Position numbers and translations under genes: made by a program. The notes under the pieces were generated by a model. It did not search any database and was not told the DNA's origin. It was given only the letters and a program-made list of their open reading frames with translations. This document shows, piece after piece, positions 1 to 7,598 of a stretch of 43,053 nucleotides of DNA. Position 1 is the first letter of the stretch. Every line of letters starts with the position of its first letter. The stretch comes from a virus: positions 1 to 43,053 of IMG/VR virus record IMGVR_UViG_3300045125_000028; one strand, given 5' to 3'.

Positions 1-91
1 GGTGTACTTCGTTCAGTTATCCGGAATTTGGGTGTTTAACCGTTTTCGCATTTATCGTGAAACGCTTTCGCGTTTTTCGTGCGCCGCTTCA
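1..91 (+). other. Nanopore rapid adapter plus MuA transposon end (artefact)
   Basis: Positions 3-18 read TGTACTTCGTTCAGTT and 31-41 read GGTGTTTAACC, both pieces of the Oxford Nanopore rapid adapter. Positions 42-91 match the 50-bp phage Mu right end (R1-R2 MuA sites) used in the transposase-based rapid kit, ending GCCGCTTCA. No barcode is visible between the two parts. The same block occurs in reverse complement at the right end. This is library DNA, not phage sequence; real insert starts at about 92. Confidence 0.95.
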
Positions 92-92
92 C

Positions 93-161
93 AGGAAGAC
101 CGCCATCCGTGTGTTTAAAGACCTAGAGGAAGCAAAGCCAACTTGCAGAAAGGAGAAAGGA
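93..161 (+). CDS. 3' end of an upstream gene (partial, cut by adapter)
   Basis: From 93 one frame reads RKTAIRVFKDLEEAKP, a plausible helical C-terminus, and then drifts into the ribosome-binding site of the next gene. No stop can be assigned with certainty because of likely indels. Nothing about its function can be said. It shows only that the + strand operon began upstream of this read. Confidence 0.3.
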
Positions 162-162
162 T

Positions 163-918
163 ATGTCCGAAACAAGACCCGGAGAAGCCAAGCGATGCAC
201 CGGAAACTATTGCAGCGTTGCCCAGTGGTGTGAGCAGTATCAACGTGAACTCGCTTGAGCACCAAACTTCTGAAACTGGATGTAATCCGGTTTCTACGGA
301 GAAGAAGCAGGGGCCTGACCTACCTGTCAGTGGGCGCATGCCTGGGCGCATGCCTTGAAAGATCGACCCGTCTGCCAACTTTCATGTGCATACCTTTGAA
401 GGTAAGCCGTACATGAATGTAAACGGCACCGGCATGGTGTGGGTGGGCGTGACGATGGGCGGCAACAGCAGGACCTGTTGGTTGCCGGTGATGAACCACC
501 GCAATCAACCGGATCCCTGGCCCGGATGCGTTCCAAGTCAACACCGCCATCAGCGCGTTGCCTGACCAAGTGCTTGGCTATGTTCGGCCTTGGTTTAAAT
601 GCGTCTACGCCGGAGAGGACCTGCCCCTGGACCTGGAGCAGACAAAGGAAGAGCCCAAGAAGGAGGAGAAGGCAGGCAGAGAAGAAAGAGGAGAAGCCCA
701 AGACTTCAGAAGATGACAAGGGGAGCGACTGGTGCTGCTGGCAAACACGCTGATCGAACACTCCTTTGGCATTCAGAAGAGCGAGGCAGACCTGAAGTCC
801 TACCGGAAGAGCAACCAAGAACTGTTGGACGAAATCAAGGCCAAGTCGCCTGACTTGTACGAAGATCGTCCGAACCAAGTTTGCAGAAGCAAAGGAGAAG
901 GCACTTGGACAAGCCTAA
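163..918 (+). CDS. Single-strand annealing protein, Sak3/DUF1071 type
   Basis: The start at 163 follows a clear AAAGGAG ribosome-binding site. The joined frames read SSINVNSLEH, then GLTYLS, IDPSANFHVHTFEGKPY, MWLPVM-like CWLPVMNHRNQP, CLTKCLAMFGLGLN and YAGEDLPLDLEQ. This order is characteristic of the DUF1071/Sak3 family of phage single-strand annealing proteins, which pair complementary DNA strands during phage recombination and replication. A Lys/Glu-rich linker and a helical tail (FGIQKSEADLKSYRKS, then FAEAKEKALGQA) end at TAA 916-918. Expected length is about 250 residues. At least four frameshifts are needed, which I attribute to read errors. Position at the head of a replication/recombination gene cluster fits the role. 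The family call is from recalled sequence conservation, not a search. Confidence 0.75.
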
Positions 919-928
919 GAACCGCCAC

Positions 929-1081
929 ATGGTGTCTGTTACGCCGCAGGCGCTAGACGCGCTGGAGGAGGGGAACAAACGGCGCTGCAAAAGAGATTGG
1001 GTATCTCGGCTGGACCTCACACGCAGGTCATCGGCAATCACTGGTCCAGTCACTACAAGGAAAGCAACGGAGCAACTTTGA
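929..1081 (+). CDS. Small putative DNA-binding protein
   Basis: This reads MVSVTPQALDALEE and then, allowing frame changes, LQKRLGI and SHYKESNGATL. The pattern of a short strand, TPQALDALEE and a later HYKES helix resembles small ribbon-helix-helix or helix-turn-helix phage regulators of about 50 residues. In the literal frame it is open from 929 to a TGA at 1079-1081. It sits 10 bp after the annealing protein stop, so it is probably co-transcribed. The fold assignment is an inference; a frameshifted junction with the next gene cannot be excluded. Confidence 0.45.
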   Translation: MVSVTPQALDALEEGNKRRCKRDWVSRLDLTRRSSAITGPVTTRKATEQL

Positions 1082-1347
1082 ACACAAGCCCGACAGCGGG
1101 CGTCTGATGGCTTCTGCAATCCAAGAAGCATGAGAAGGCCCCCGACTACTGGGGCGAGATCGCAATCAACCTGGAAGGACATGACGAAGATCAAGGTCGA
1201 AGACGGCCTGGACCATCGTCAAGTTGTCGGGTTGGAAGCGCAAGAGCAAGACCGGGCAGGTTTACCTGTCCCTTGCAGTAGATCGTTTTGTGCCCCGTGG
1301 CGAAGAGCCGCAGCGTCACAACGACGACGAGGATGTTCCCTTATTAA
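1071..1347 (+). CDS. SSB-like small protein with acidic DDEDVPF-type tail
   Basis: Joined frames read NFEHKPDSGRLMAS, KHEKAPDYWGEIAINL, MTKIKVEDGLTIVKLSGWK, RKSKTGQVYLSLAVDRF and a terminal HNDDEDVP. The DYWGEIAIN...VKLSGWK...QVYLSLAVD core is seen in small beta-barrel phage proteins of the DUF736-like/ssDNA-binding type. The acidic end followed by a likely Phe and stop (read here as Leu-Leu because of a homopolymer error) is the hallmark protein-interaction tail of SSB-like proteins. Being next to an annealing protein supports a role at single-stranded DNA. The start codon is not visible, so the 5' end is approximate. Confidence 0.55.
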
Positions 1348-1363
1348 TCAGGAGATTTAAACC

Positions 1364-1700
1364 ATGACAACGAAACAGAAAGTGTTGGACTACATCAAAA
1401 GGAGCGCCTCTTGAGGCATCTGCCAAAGATGTGGCGGCGGCGGGGGGACCAGCGAACTCCAGTATGTCCAGCACCATCAGAGATATCTGAAGAACGGCCC
1501 CAAGAAATCCAAGCGTAGGTTGGGACGCCCCCTGCAAGAATGTCCCTCCTTTCGAGGGCGCTGTGCTTAAGCGGGAAGACCCGGAACTTCGCAGCCTTCG
1601 CATGGCAGTCAGTGAACACGCCCACATCGTTGACAACCTCAAGGAAAGAGATCAACGAACTGACGGTGATCATTGCCTACCTTGAGCATCGTTGCTTTAA
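1364..1700 (+). CDS. HTH plus coiled-coil protein, function unknown
   Basis: The ATG at 1364 follows GGAGATTTAAACC. The N-terminus MTTKQKVLDYIK with AKDVAAAAGT and QYVSTIRD looks like a winged-helix or helix-turn-helix unit with a recognition helix near residues 20-40. The second half, LKREDPELRSLRMAVSEHAH and IVDNLKERINELT-like, ending IIAYLEHR, is a coiled coil. The layout suggests a dimeric DNA-binding protein about 105-110 residues long. Three or more frameshifts are present. A role in early transcription or replication control is an inference from the context. Confidence 0.5.
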
Positions 1701-1714
1701 AGCGGAGGGACCCC

Positions 1715-2108
1715 GTGGCCCTTCCAGTTTGAAGCCAGGAAGGTCGCTCTCAAGCTTAGGATCGGACGGGGGTTCGCTCCTGACCCTGTCTGTCCACCCT
1801 GATGAGATTCCAGAAGAACTCATGCGGGACTTTGTTGGGGCGCGGTACGGCTGCGCCCTTGTACAGATTCAGGATGACGAGTCCCCAACGCCGTACAACA
1901 ACCGGGTCCAGCAGGCAGCAATCCTGTGTAAACAGGAGACCTTCTGGAAGTTCATGGTGGTGAGCTCTGCTGAAGAGGAGGCGGCCAGAGCACCTGTGCG
2001 GCTACCTTGGCATTGGAGTCACGCGCTGAACTCAATGGCAACAAAGTCGCGCAGGAAAGGTTTGTTGAGATGGTTAAACGATATGAGGCCATGAATGACC
2101 CTTTCTAA
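1715..2108 (+). CDS. Conserved phage protein, function unknown
   Basis: Starts probably at GTG 1715 behind GCGGAGGGA. It reads PFQFEARKVALK, TLSVHPDEIPEELMRDF, GARYGCALVQIQDDE, QQAAILCKQETFWKFM, SRAELNGNKVAQERF and ends YEAMNDPF before TAA 2106-2108. The ALVQI...ILC...F...SRAEL pattern recurs in small early phage proteins of unknown function, about 130 residues long. One frame is intact for roughly 300 bp, so it is among the better-read genes here. No catalytic motif is evident to me. Confidence 0.6.
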
Positions 2109-2112
2109 CCGC

Positions 2113-2412
2113 ATGAAGCCGTTCATGGCGTACCTGGAGGAAACCAAGTATGTCCAGTTGAAACGGTTCTCTAAGCACTCAAAGATTCCAATGAGCCAGT
2201 TGGTGCGCGAGGCCATCGAACCTCCGTCGCTCAGCCCTGGTGACAAATACCACGTCACAGGGTTCAATGATGAGGCTCTTGGCTGCAACGAAGGCAGTCT
2301 CTGACCACGAGGCTACTCCAGATGCGGTTCCCCTCGGGGAGATCGTTGCAGAACTTGTAAACGAAAGATAGAAGCGCAAAAGATGGTCGAGGCAAACATG
2401 GGAGACAAATGA
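2113..2412 (+). CDS. Ribbon-helix-helix DNA-binding protein
   Basis: Reads MKPFMAYLEETKYVQLKRF, SKHSKIPMSQLVREAIE, SPGDKY, SGFNDGL and AVSDHEATQMRFPSGRS, ending KMVEANMGDK at TGA 2410-2412, about 100 residues. The short N-terminal strand followed by two helices (residues about 5-40, with MSQLVREAI) is a typical ribbon-helix-helix fold, as in Arc/CopG repressors, which dimerise and bind operator DNA. A probable autoregulator or early-gene regulator. Its stop overlaps the next start as ATGA. Confidence 0.6.
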
Positions 2413-2695
2413 AAACACCTTGTTACACCACGCACCGGCATCAAGATCGGGATCGCGTATCAACCGCGCCGTGCGAGGGCTTTCCTACGAGGAGAGGCTG
2501 ATTCAATCACCTGATTGGCGAAAAGAAGAAGTTCTTTTCTCCCAAAACTGACAGCAATCTGTCTTGGTCTCGCAGTTGCACTTTCGGTTGGATAAGCAAA
2601 CCTTAGAAGATGGTTTTGACGAGTTGGGTTGGCTAGTCATTGCGCTAGTCATCATCCTGCTCGCACTTATAACTTGGATCATTTTGGAGATTTAA
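2409..2695 (+). CDS. Small two-TM membrane protein
   Basis: Starts at ATG 2409, overlapping the preceding stop (ATGA). The frame-joined product has a polar N-terminus (MKTPCYT, then GIKIGIAYQPRR), a hydrophobic stretch LTAICLGLAVALSVG, a polar loop DKQTLEDGFDEL and a second strong membrane segment GWLVIALVIILLALITWIIL, ending at TAA 2693-2695. It is about 95 residues. Early phage genes of this kind often act at the host membrane, for example in exclusion or lysis control, but nothing in the sequence identifies a role. Confidence 0.55.
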
Positions 2696-2698
2696 ACC

Positions 2699-3350
2699 AT
2701 GAAAGAAGAAACCTGCATCATCACCCCGCCTAAGTTTGGCGTCACCGATTTCTACATTGAGGGCGCTGCGCCCCTGGTGGTAGAGCGATTCAGCAAGAAG
2801 GCTGAGTTGATGGCAAGAATGGCCGAAGGAAAGTCGGCGGGGAGCAAGAAGGTCCGCGATGCCCGCGACTACGACAAGGAAGCCGAAGAGGCCCGCTATC
2901 GCAGTGGCGACGGTTGGGAAGGCATGAACGCTGCTGCATTCCGTGCAGCAATGATCAGTGCCTGCCGACTTTAGTTGGCTTCAAGATGACGCTTGCGAAG
3001 TTGTCTACCTTCATTGAGGCAGATGGCTACGACAAGAACGATGGTGTTCCCTTGGTCCGTATCTGCGGCGAGTCAGGTTTTTACGGCACACACCCGTAAC
3101 GCCACAGGTGTTGTTGATGTGGCTCCGCCCGATAATGTATCGCAACTGGGCAGCGCGTTTACGTCCCGTTACGACATGGACCAGTTCAAGGTGGCCGATG
3201 TCTTGAACCTTGTCTCCCGGTGTGGGATGCAAGTGGGTATCGGTGCAGGTCGTCCCGACAGCAAGGCTTCTGCCGGATGCGGGTTCGGTCTGTTTAACGT
3301 GGTTGCCACTGACCTGAAGCGAAGTAATTGCCAAGTACGGCATCAAGTAA
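2699..3350 (+). CDS. Conserved phage protein (~217 aa), recombination-cluster associated
   Basis: The ATG at 2699 follows GGAGATTTAAACC. It reads MKEETCIITPPKFGVTDFYI, APLVVERFSKKAELMARM, AAFRAAMISACRLVGFKMT, EADGYDKNDGVPLVRICGE, RYDMDQFKVADVLNLVSRCG and QVGIGAGRPDSKA, ending YGIK at TAA 3348-3350. The AFRAAMISACRL and GMQVGIGAGRP blocks resemble a phage protein family I recall beside annealing proteins, but whose function I do not know. Two or three frameshifts interrupt it. It is the last gene before the repeat tract. Confidence 0.6.
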
Positions 3351-3735
3351 GGCAGGCCAGGATCGGACGGGCAAGGCGTGGCGAGGTCTGGCAGAGCGGT
3401 TTGGGCGGGGCACGGCTTGGCAGGCGCGTCAAGGCGGCGCAGGGCTTGGTTCAGGCAGGCATGGCAGGCTAGGAGCGGCAACGCTCGGACGGGAGCGTCG
3501 CGGCGTGGTCCGGCAGGGCAGGCAAGGCATGTCGGGGTAAGTTCAGATCAGGGCGATCCAGAGAGGCACGGCAGGCAAGGCTGAACGAAGAGCGCGACCT
3601 GGACTGTTTGGTGTGGCAGGCGAGGTTTCGCTGGGCAGGGTACGTCGCGGTGAGGCTTGGCGTGGCGAGCAAAGAACGGCGTGAAGCTGGCGAGGATGGT
3701 CGAGGTCAGGCAAGGCAGGCATTTAAACCCGAGGA
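3351..3735 (+). repeat. Noncoding tract of 5-nt-periodic NNGGC repeats
   Basis: Between two genes lies about 385 bp with strong purine bias and a 5-nt period. Successive pentamers read CAGGC, AAGGC, GTGGC, GAGGT, CTGGC and similar, with G at fixed positions, in at least three blocks interrupted by less regular sequence. The period is not a multiple of three and no frame gives a credible protein. It ends just before the GAGGAG ribosome-binding site of the next gene. It could be an origin, a regulatory RNA leader or a recombination site; the sequence does not say which. Confidence 0.75.
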
Positions 3736-3742
3736 GATTGAA

Positions 3743-4290
3743 ATGGAAATGGAACGCAAGTATTTGACACAGATCGCCAAGCAAAGCGGCAGCGTGTTGA
3801 TGGTCGATCAGGTGATTGAGTTGGCGGCAGGATGAGGACAGCATCCACCGCACAACCATTTCACCTGGGATGACTCCAAGGCTGCGGACTCTTACCGCAA
3901 GCAAGCCCGGGCACTAATTCAACGGTGCAAGATCAGGCTTGTGGGAACAGGACCCCGTAGAGGTCCGAGCCTTCGTCAGTCTGCCGACGGATCAGGAAGA
4001 ACGGCGGCGGTTATCGTTTAACGACCCGCGTTATGAGCGATTCGGGTTTAAAGGGACGAACTGCTGCGGGACATCAAGTTGACGATACGCCAGCGCGCGG
4101 AACAAGAAGTTGCACCTGTTGGATCAGGACTTGAAGCATGACCTTCTCCTGGCCGTCGAGGAGAAACTGGAGCGCGGGTCAGTACAAACCTGAAGACAGG
4201 ACGGCAGCATACGAGCCTACGAGAAGCAGCGCAGCAGAGCGCTTGAGGCGTTGGAGGCGGTGCATCCGTACACGGACAGCCTGATCTGGG
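3743..4290 (+). CDS. Conserved phage protein (DDSKAADSYR family)
   Basis: The ATG at 3743 follows GAGGAGATTGAA. It reads MEMERKYLTQIAKQSGSVLM, DQVIELA, HNHFTWDDSKAADSYRKQ, ARALIQRCKI, PVEVRAFVSLPTDQEERR and DIKLTIRQRAEQE. The HxxFxWDDSKAAxxYR element is recurrent in phage proteins of about 130-180 residues. These are annotated as hypothetical, sometimes suggested to bind DNA. The C-terminal half is helical and badly frameshifted; the end near EALEAVHPYTDSL is approximate. Confidence 0.5.
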
Positions 4291-4293
4291 TTA

Positions 4294-4545
4294 TGCAAGC
4301 ACCATCGAGGAGCACCCGCCAAATGCGATTGATGGCAAGGTCGGAGAGCCATCACCACCCTACGCGCCGCGCTTGCGGAGCCGTATTGCGATGACTGCGG
4401 AGGCACTGATCCTGAGTGTCCTTTAAAGCGCACGGAGCCTGATGAAAGTCCGATCACCAATGTGACGGAGGCGGTTACTACGACGATCATCGAAGTCGAG
4501 AAGTCGCTGCGCGAAAAACTCGGCAAAGCATGGCAGCCTTCCGAG
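4294..4545 (+). CDS. Poorly resolved small gene with CxxC motif
   Basis: Frames in this stretch give EEHPPNAIDGKVGEPSPPYA, then EPYCDDCGGTDPECPLKRTE and VTEAVTTTIIEVEKSLREKL. The CDDCGGTDPEC segment could bind a metal. Neither start nor stop can be placed. It may be one gene with the following stretch: the 13-base word GCGCACGGAGCCT occurs in both (near 4429 and 4585). I do not recognise it. Confidence 0.3.
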
Positions 4546-4547
4546 CT

Positions 4548-4889
4548 ATGTCGATTCAGACATTGGTTGATGAATTGGCAGCGCAGCGCACGGAGCCTAG
4601 AGCCAGTTCACCAGTGGCGGAAGTCAGGGTGCGCGGAACTGGTATGACGGGCACCCGGACTATGAGGATGGTGGCGGCCCCTACGGGAGCCCCGCGTCCT
4701 CTATACTCCACCCACCTCCGAAGCGCACGGAGGAGTTTGTGTGGCTCCACTGGCCTGTGCCACTACCGCAGGCCGCTGACGGATGAGGAGATCACCTTCC
4801 AAATCTCCATTGACACGCCAATCAATCTTTACGCCTTTGCGCCGCTTGCATCGAAGCAGCACACGGCATCAAGCAGGAGGATGTATGAC
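4548..4889 (+). CDS. Phage protein of unknown function, C-terminus clear
   Basis: The 3' part is well defined: NWYDGHPDYEDGGGPYGSP, PKRTEEFVWLHWPVPLPQ, LTDEEI, QISIDTPINLYAFARAIEAA and HGIKQEDV, ending at TGA 4887-4889, which overlaps the next gene's start region. The FARAIEAAHGI ending is common in small early phage proteins of unknown function. A possible start is near 4548 (MSIQTLVDELAAQRTEP). At least two frameshifts are present. Confidence 0.4.
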
Positions 4890-5552
4890 TCCGCTCATTC
4901 AAGAGATGGTGGCCTTCAACCCTGAAAAAGCGGTTGACCACCATTGGTTTGATATGAGTCCTGCATACAGGGCCGAGCAGAACATAAGTGGCGAAGTGCT
5001 GTCTCGACCTCTGCCGTTTCCTGATGTTGCCTTGGTGTGCGCCTATGAGGAAAGAAAGCCCTCATCTTTGTGACTCGCTCAGGATCGCTGACTGGCGTCG
5101 CCGGACTTCAATGGGACAACAGAAAGACTTACGACATCCCCGGGTTTTTCTTTCTTGTGGACGATGAAGGAATCAGAGTAAAGCACAAAGATGGAACGCC
5201 GTTCGATTACAGAACCAGTTACGCAACTGGAGTCCTTGCGTTCATTGCGGCGTTCCTTGAGTCAATAGAACTAGAACCCGCCACGGGCTATCAGCCGATT
5301 AAAAGGGCAAACTGGGAAAAGAAAGTGCGGCAGGGCAAAGTACCCACTTACGACTGGACAACGGTTGTGATTGAGCCGTCCAAGCCCAAAGGCGACTCAC
5401 AAGGCGGAACTCATGCAAGCCCAAGATGGCATGAGCGCAGAGGACATTGGCGCAACATGAAATCAGGAAAGAAAGTTTGGGTCAAGAACTGCGAGGTTGG
5501 CGACAAAAGTCTTGGCGCGGTGTTTAAGGACTACAAGTTGGAGCAAGCATGA
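4884..5552 (+). CDS. Conserved phage protein (~222 aa), function unknown
   Basis: Starts at ATG 4884 with GCAGGAGG just upstream; an ATG 4 bp earlier is in another frame. A single frameshift near 5056 separates MTPLIQEMVAFNPEKAVDHH...ALVCAYEERK from FVTRSGSLTGVAGLQWDN, FFFLVDDEGIRVKHKDG and the C-terminus. The end, GGTHASPRWHERRGHWRN followed by MKSGKKVWVKNCEVGD, is a conserved, basic, His/Arg-rich signature that I recall from phages of proteobacteria. No enzymatic motif is apparent. The stop overlaps the next start. Confidence 0.65.
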
Positions 5553-5879
5553 GCGGCGACCATAACGCACATCAAAAGCCCAGGTCTTATCTTGACCGTG
5601 ACACCATCATCCGATTGGCTCACGCGGCCAACTTTGAAGGGTTTGGTAACGGCGACTGGGTATGCACCACTGAAGAGATTGAACGCTTCTGCCGCCCTTG
5701 TTGCAGCCCACGAACGAGAGGCTTGCGCGAAGATGCGTGAACAACACGGCGACGATGTTGTGGCAACAGGCAGGTTTATCGCGTCGGACGGGAAGTTATA
5801 CCACTCAGGAGATCATTGGTTGGGTGACCGGGCCGAGGGGGCAGAAGAATGCGCCGAACTTATCAGGAGCAGGACATGA
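5549..5879 (+). CDS. Small phage protein, AHEREACAK family, copy 1
   Basis: ATG 5549 overlaps the preceding stop. It reads YLDRDTIIRLAHAANFEGF, DWVCTTEEIERF, then after one frameshift ALVAAHEREACAKMREQHG and ends CAELIRSRT at TGA 5877-5879. The DRDTIIRLA start and AHERExCAK core recur in genes at 6311 and 6537, so it belongs to a local paralogous family. Members are helical and around 100 residues. Similar proteins are common in phages and have no known role. Confidence 0.65.
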
Positions 5880-6127
5880 GCAACATCAAAGCACTACCAG
5901 GGGCCATCCTGCAAACAAGTGAACCCAATGAAGACCTGATACACGCCATCAAAGGAATACTTGCGGATGCGGAATCGGGCCTGTTGCAATCGCTGTTCGC
6001 TACCGGGTTCCGATCTGACGGGCTACGGATGTCCTGTATGTTCCCGCACACCAATGTGTACGAAGTTGTTGGAGCCATTGAATGGCTGAAGCACCAGTAC
6101 ATCGACCAAATGACGGAGCCGCTATGA
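5876..6127 (+). CDS. Small conserved phage protein (83 aa)
   Basis: Intact frame from ATG 5876 (ATGA overlap with the previous gene) to TGA 6125-6127. It reads MSNIKALPGAILQTSEPNED, then AIKGILADAESGLLQSL and YEVVGAIEWLKHQYID. The LADAESG...GAIEWLKH pattern matches a widespread small phage protein that I know only as hypothetical. It contains no frameshift, so this stretch of the read is accurate. Confidence 0.7.
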   Translation: MSNIKALPGAILQTSEPNEDLIHAIKGILADAESGLLQSLFATGFRSDGLRMSCMFPHTNVYEVVGAIEWLKHQYIDQMTEPL

Positions 6128-6321
6128 ACGAGCAAGAACGCATCCACATCAAAGCCGCGAACTACGCCAACGACCTCAAGAAGCAATATCTTCAGAAGGT
6201 CAAGGAGGGGTGACGCCGCCCTCGCACCAAGAAGATGGAGGGGGAGATATGGATGGCCCAATACGAAGGCTACAGGGATGCTCTTCAGGACTTGTTGAAG
6301 GAGCAAAACAATGGATCGTGA
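6124..6321 (+). CDS. Small helical phage protein
   Basis: ATG 6124 overlaps the preceding stop. The first frame reads MNEQERIHIKAANYANDLKK and QYLQKVKEG, then meets a stop at 6211-6213. A second frame continues KKMEGEIWMAQYEGYRDALQ and DLLKEQNNGS to TGA 6319-6321. I join them as one about 65-residue alpha-helical protein with a read error near 6212. Two tiny genes are possible. Function unknown. Confidence 0.45.
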
Positions 6322-6540
6322 CACCATCATCCGGGCTGGCGCGGGAGGCGGGACTGCACCTGCCGCAACCGATGTTGCTTGGATGCCCATCATTGGAAGC
6401 CAGCTCCGCTGACGCTTCGCCGCCCTGTATTGCCGCGCATGAGCGAGAGCAATGCGCGAAGGTGGTAGAGAACTACACAGGCGCATGGAATGGTGAGGCT
6501 GGCTATGCCCTCGCCGCCGCCATCCAGGAGCAGGAAATGA
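6311..6540 (+). CDS. Small phage protein, AHERExCAK family, copy 2
   Basis: Starts at ATG 6311 with MDRDTIIR, the same opening as the gene at 5549. After frame changes it reads AAHEREQCAKVVENYTGAW and GYALAAAIQEQE, ending at TGA 6538-6540. It is a paralogue of the 5549 gene, about 75 residues long. Start and stop both overlap neighbours in the ATGA style. Confidence 0.55.
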
Positions 6541-6729
6541 ATGAAAACCTAATCCTTGCCGCCGCCCTCAAGGTTTGGACTGACGTTGGAACTCCCCACA
6601 CCGAAGTTGTTTGAGTTTGCCGATCTGTTACGGGCGCGGGCAGGCGGAATGCGCGAAGGTGTGTGAGTCTTATGTTGCAGAGGGTATTGGCCGAGAAATG
6701 GCCGCAGCGATCAGGAGCAGAACGCATGA
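6537..6729 (+). CDS. Small phage protein, CAKV family, copy 3
   Basis: ATG 6537 overlaps the preceding stop. It reads MNENLILAAALK, then in shifted frames TLELPTPKLFEFADLL, CAKVCESYVAEGIG and EMAAAIRSRT, ending at TGA 6727-6729. The C-terminal CAKV...AAAIRSRT matches the ends of the two paralogues upstream, but the N-terminus differs. About 63 residues. Confidence 0.5.
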
Positions 6730-6986
6730 ATCCCATCACTCCTACTCATGCGTGCTGCCACGAGCTGCTCCGCAAAGTCGATGCCGTCACGCCTGAAGGG
6801 CGTACAACGCCAGACGGCGACAGACTCGCCAAGGACATCAACAACTATTTAAACCACATCGGCAGTCACAGCCACGACTGTTGGCGGTGAGGGCCGGAGC
6901 ACTACATATGCGCCTACGAGCAAGTAAAACGGTTAGAAGAGAAAATCAAACGTCTTGAGAGGCAACTAACCGAACTGAACGACTGA
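6726..6986 (+). CDS. Small phage protein with C-terminal coiled coil
   Basis: ATG 6726 overlaps the preceding stop. It reads MNPITPTHACCHELLRKVDA, then TPDGDRLAKDINNYLNHIG and, after a frameshift near 6890, YICAYEQVKRLEEKIKRLER and QLTELND, ending at TGA 6984-6986. The last about 25 residues are a clear coiled coil. About 86 residues; function unknown. The stop overlaps the next start (TGATG). Confidence 0.6.
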
Positions 6987-7310
6987 TGTTCAAATTCCCG
7001 CAGTACACCTGGGACAAAGACCGTGAACTCTGTAAGAGATGTAAACATTATCCAGAAGCAGCCGGACTCTAGTAACTACAACGGCGGAGGCGTGGTCATG
7101 CGATGCGCCAGCCAATCCGTTTAAAGGGTTCAAAGGCATCGGCACCTCATCGACAACGGACCAGGGACCATGCAAAAGAAGGTCGTCTTTTTGAAGCCAT
7201 CAGACCCGTACCCGACTTGGCCGTTTACACAGGTGGACCCGAGATCGCTATCCCGTTGGTGCAAGAAGAACTTGCAAAGCGTCTACCAGATTGAAGAGGC
7301 CCCCTTTTGA
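6986..7310 (+). CDS. Cys-rich small phage protein, probable metal binding
   Basis: Reads MFKFPQYTWDKDRELCKRCK, HYPEA, then in other frames NYNGGGVVMRCAANPFKGF, GIGTC and EGRLFE, ending IEEAPF at TGA 7308-7310. The CKRCKHY pair and later Cys residues suggest a zinc-binding fold of about 105 residues. Similar Cys-rich proteins sit beside recombination endonucleases in lambdoid-type clusters, consistent with the YbcO-type gene that follows. It needs several frame corrections. Confidence 0.5.
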
Positions 7311-7598
7311 ACTACAGAGAACCAGTACCTTCTAGAGGCTGTAAGGGAATCTGCCTGCCAACATTGCGGGGCGCGGGATGGCACGATAGTGGCTGCTCAC
7401 TCCAACCAACTGCGTGACGGGAAGGGCAAAGGCATCAAGGCCCATGATTACAGAATCGCGGCCTTGTGCTTTAAATGCCACTACTCCATAGACCAGGGCA
7501 TGACCCTGACCAAAGAGGAGCGCAGAGAGATGTGGGAAGAGGCGCACAGAAAGACGGTGGGGTGGCTGTTTGACAACGGCCACCTCAAGGTCACTTAG
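7306..7598 (+). CDS. YbcO-family (DUF1364) nuclease
   Basis: One frame reads LLEAVRESACQHCGARDG, TIVAAHSNQLRDGKGKGIKA, HDYRIAALCFKCHYSID, EERREMWEEAHRKTV, ending HLKVT at TAG 7596-7598. The CxxC...AAH...GKGKGIKAHD...CxxCH...EAH order is the signature of YbcO/DUF1364, an HNH-like zinc nuclease found in lambdoid phage recombination regions. Both zinc Cys pairs and the His residues are present. It is about 97 residues long, normal for the family. The start is uncertain (TTG 7306 proposed). Its 3' end overlaps the end of the convergent giant gene. Confidence 0.75.

Noticed and set aside
1-91. Mu-like phage right end or inverted terminal repeat
   Set aside because: The Mu end is fused to Nanopore adapter sequence with no Mu-type genes nearby; it comes from the MuA library kit.
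3351-3735. Several open frames through the repeat tract
   Set aside because: The period is 5 nt, the translations are Arg/Gly/Ala noise and no ribosome-binding site supports them.
3351-3735. CRISPR array
   Set aside because: No constant repeat of 20-40 bp with unique spacers; units are only 5 nt long.
4429-4597. 13-base direct repeat GCGCACGGAGCCT as a recombination site
   Set aside because: Both copies are in likely coding sequence (RTEP motif) and there are only two; a short coding repeat is enough.
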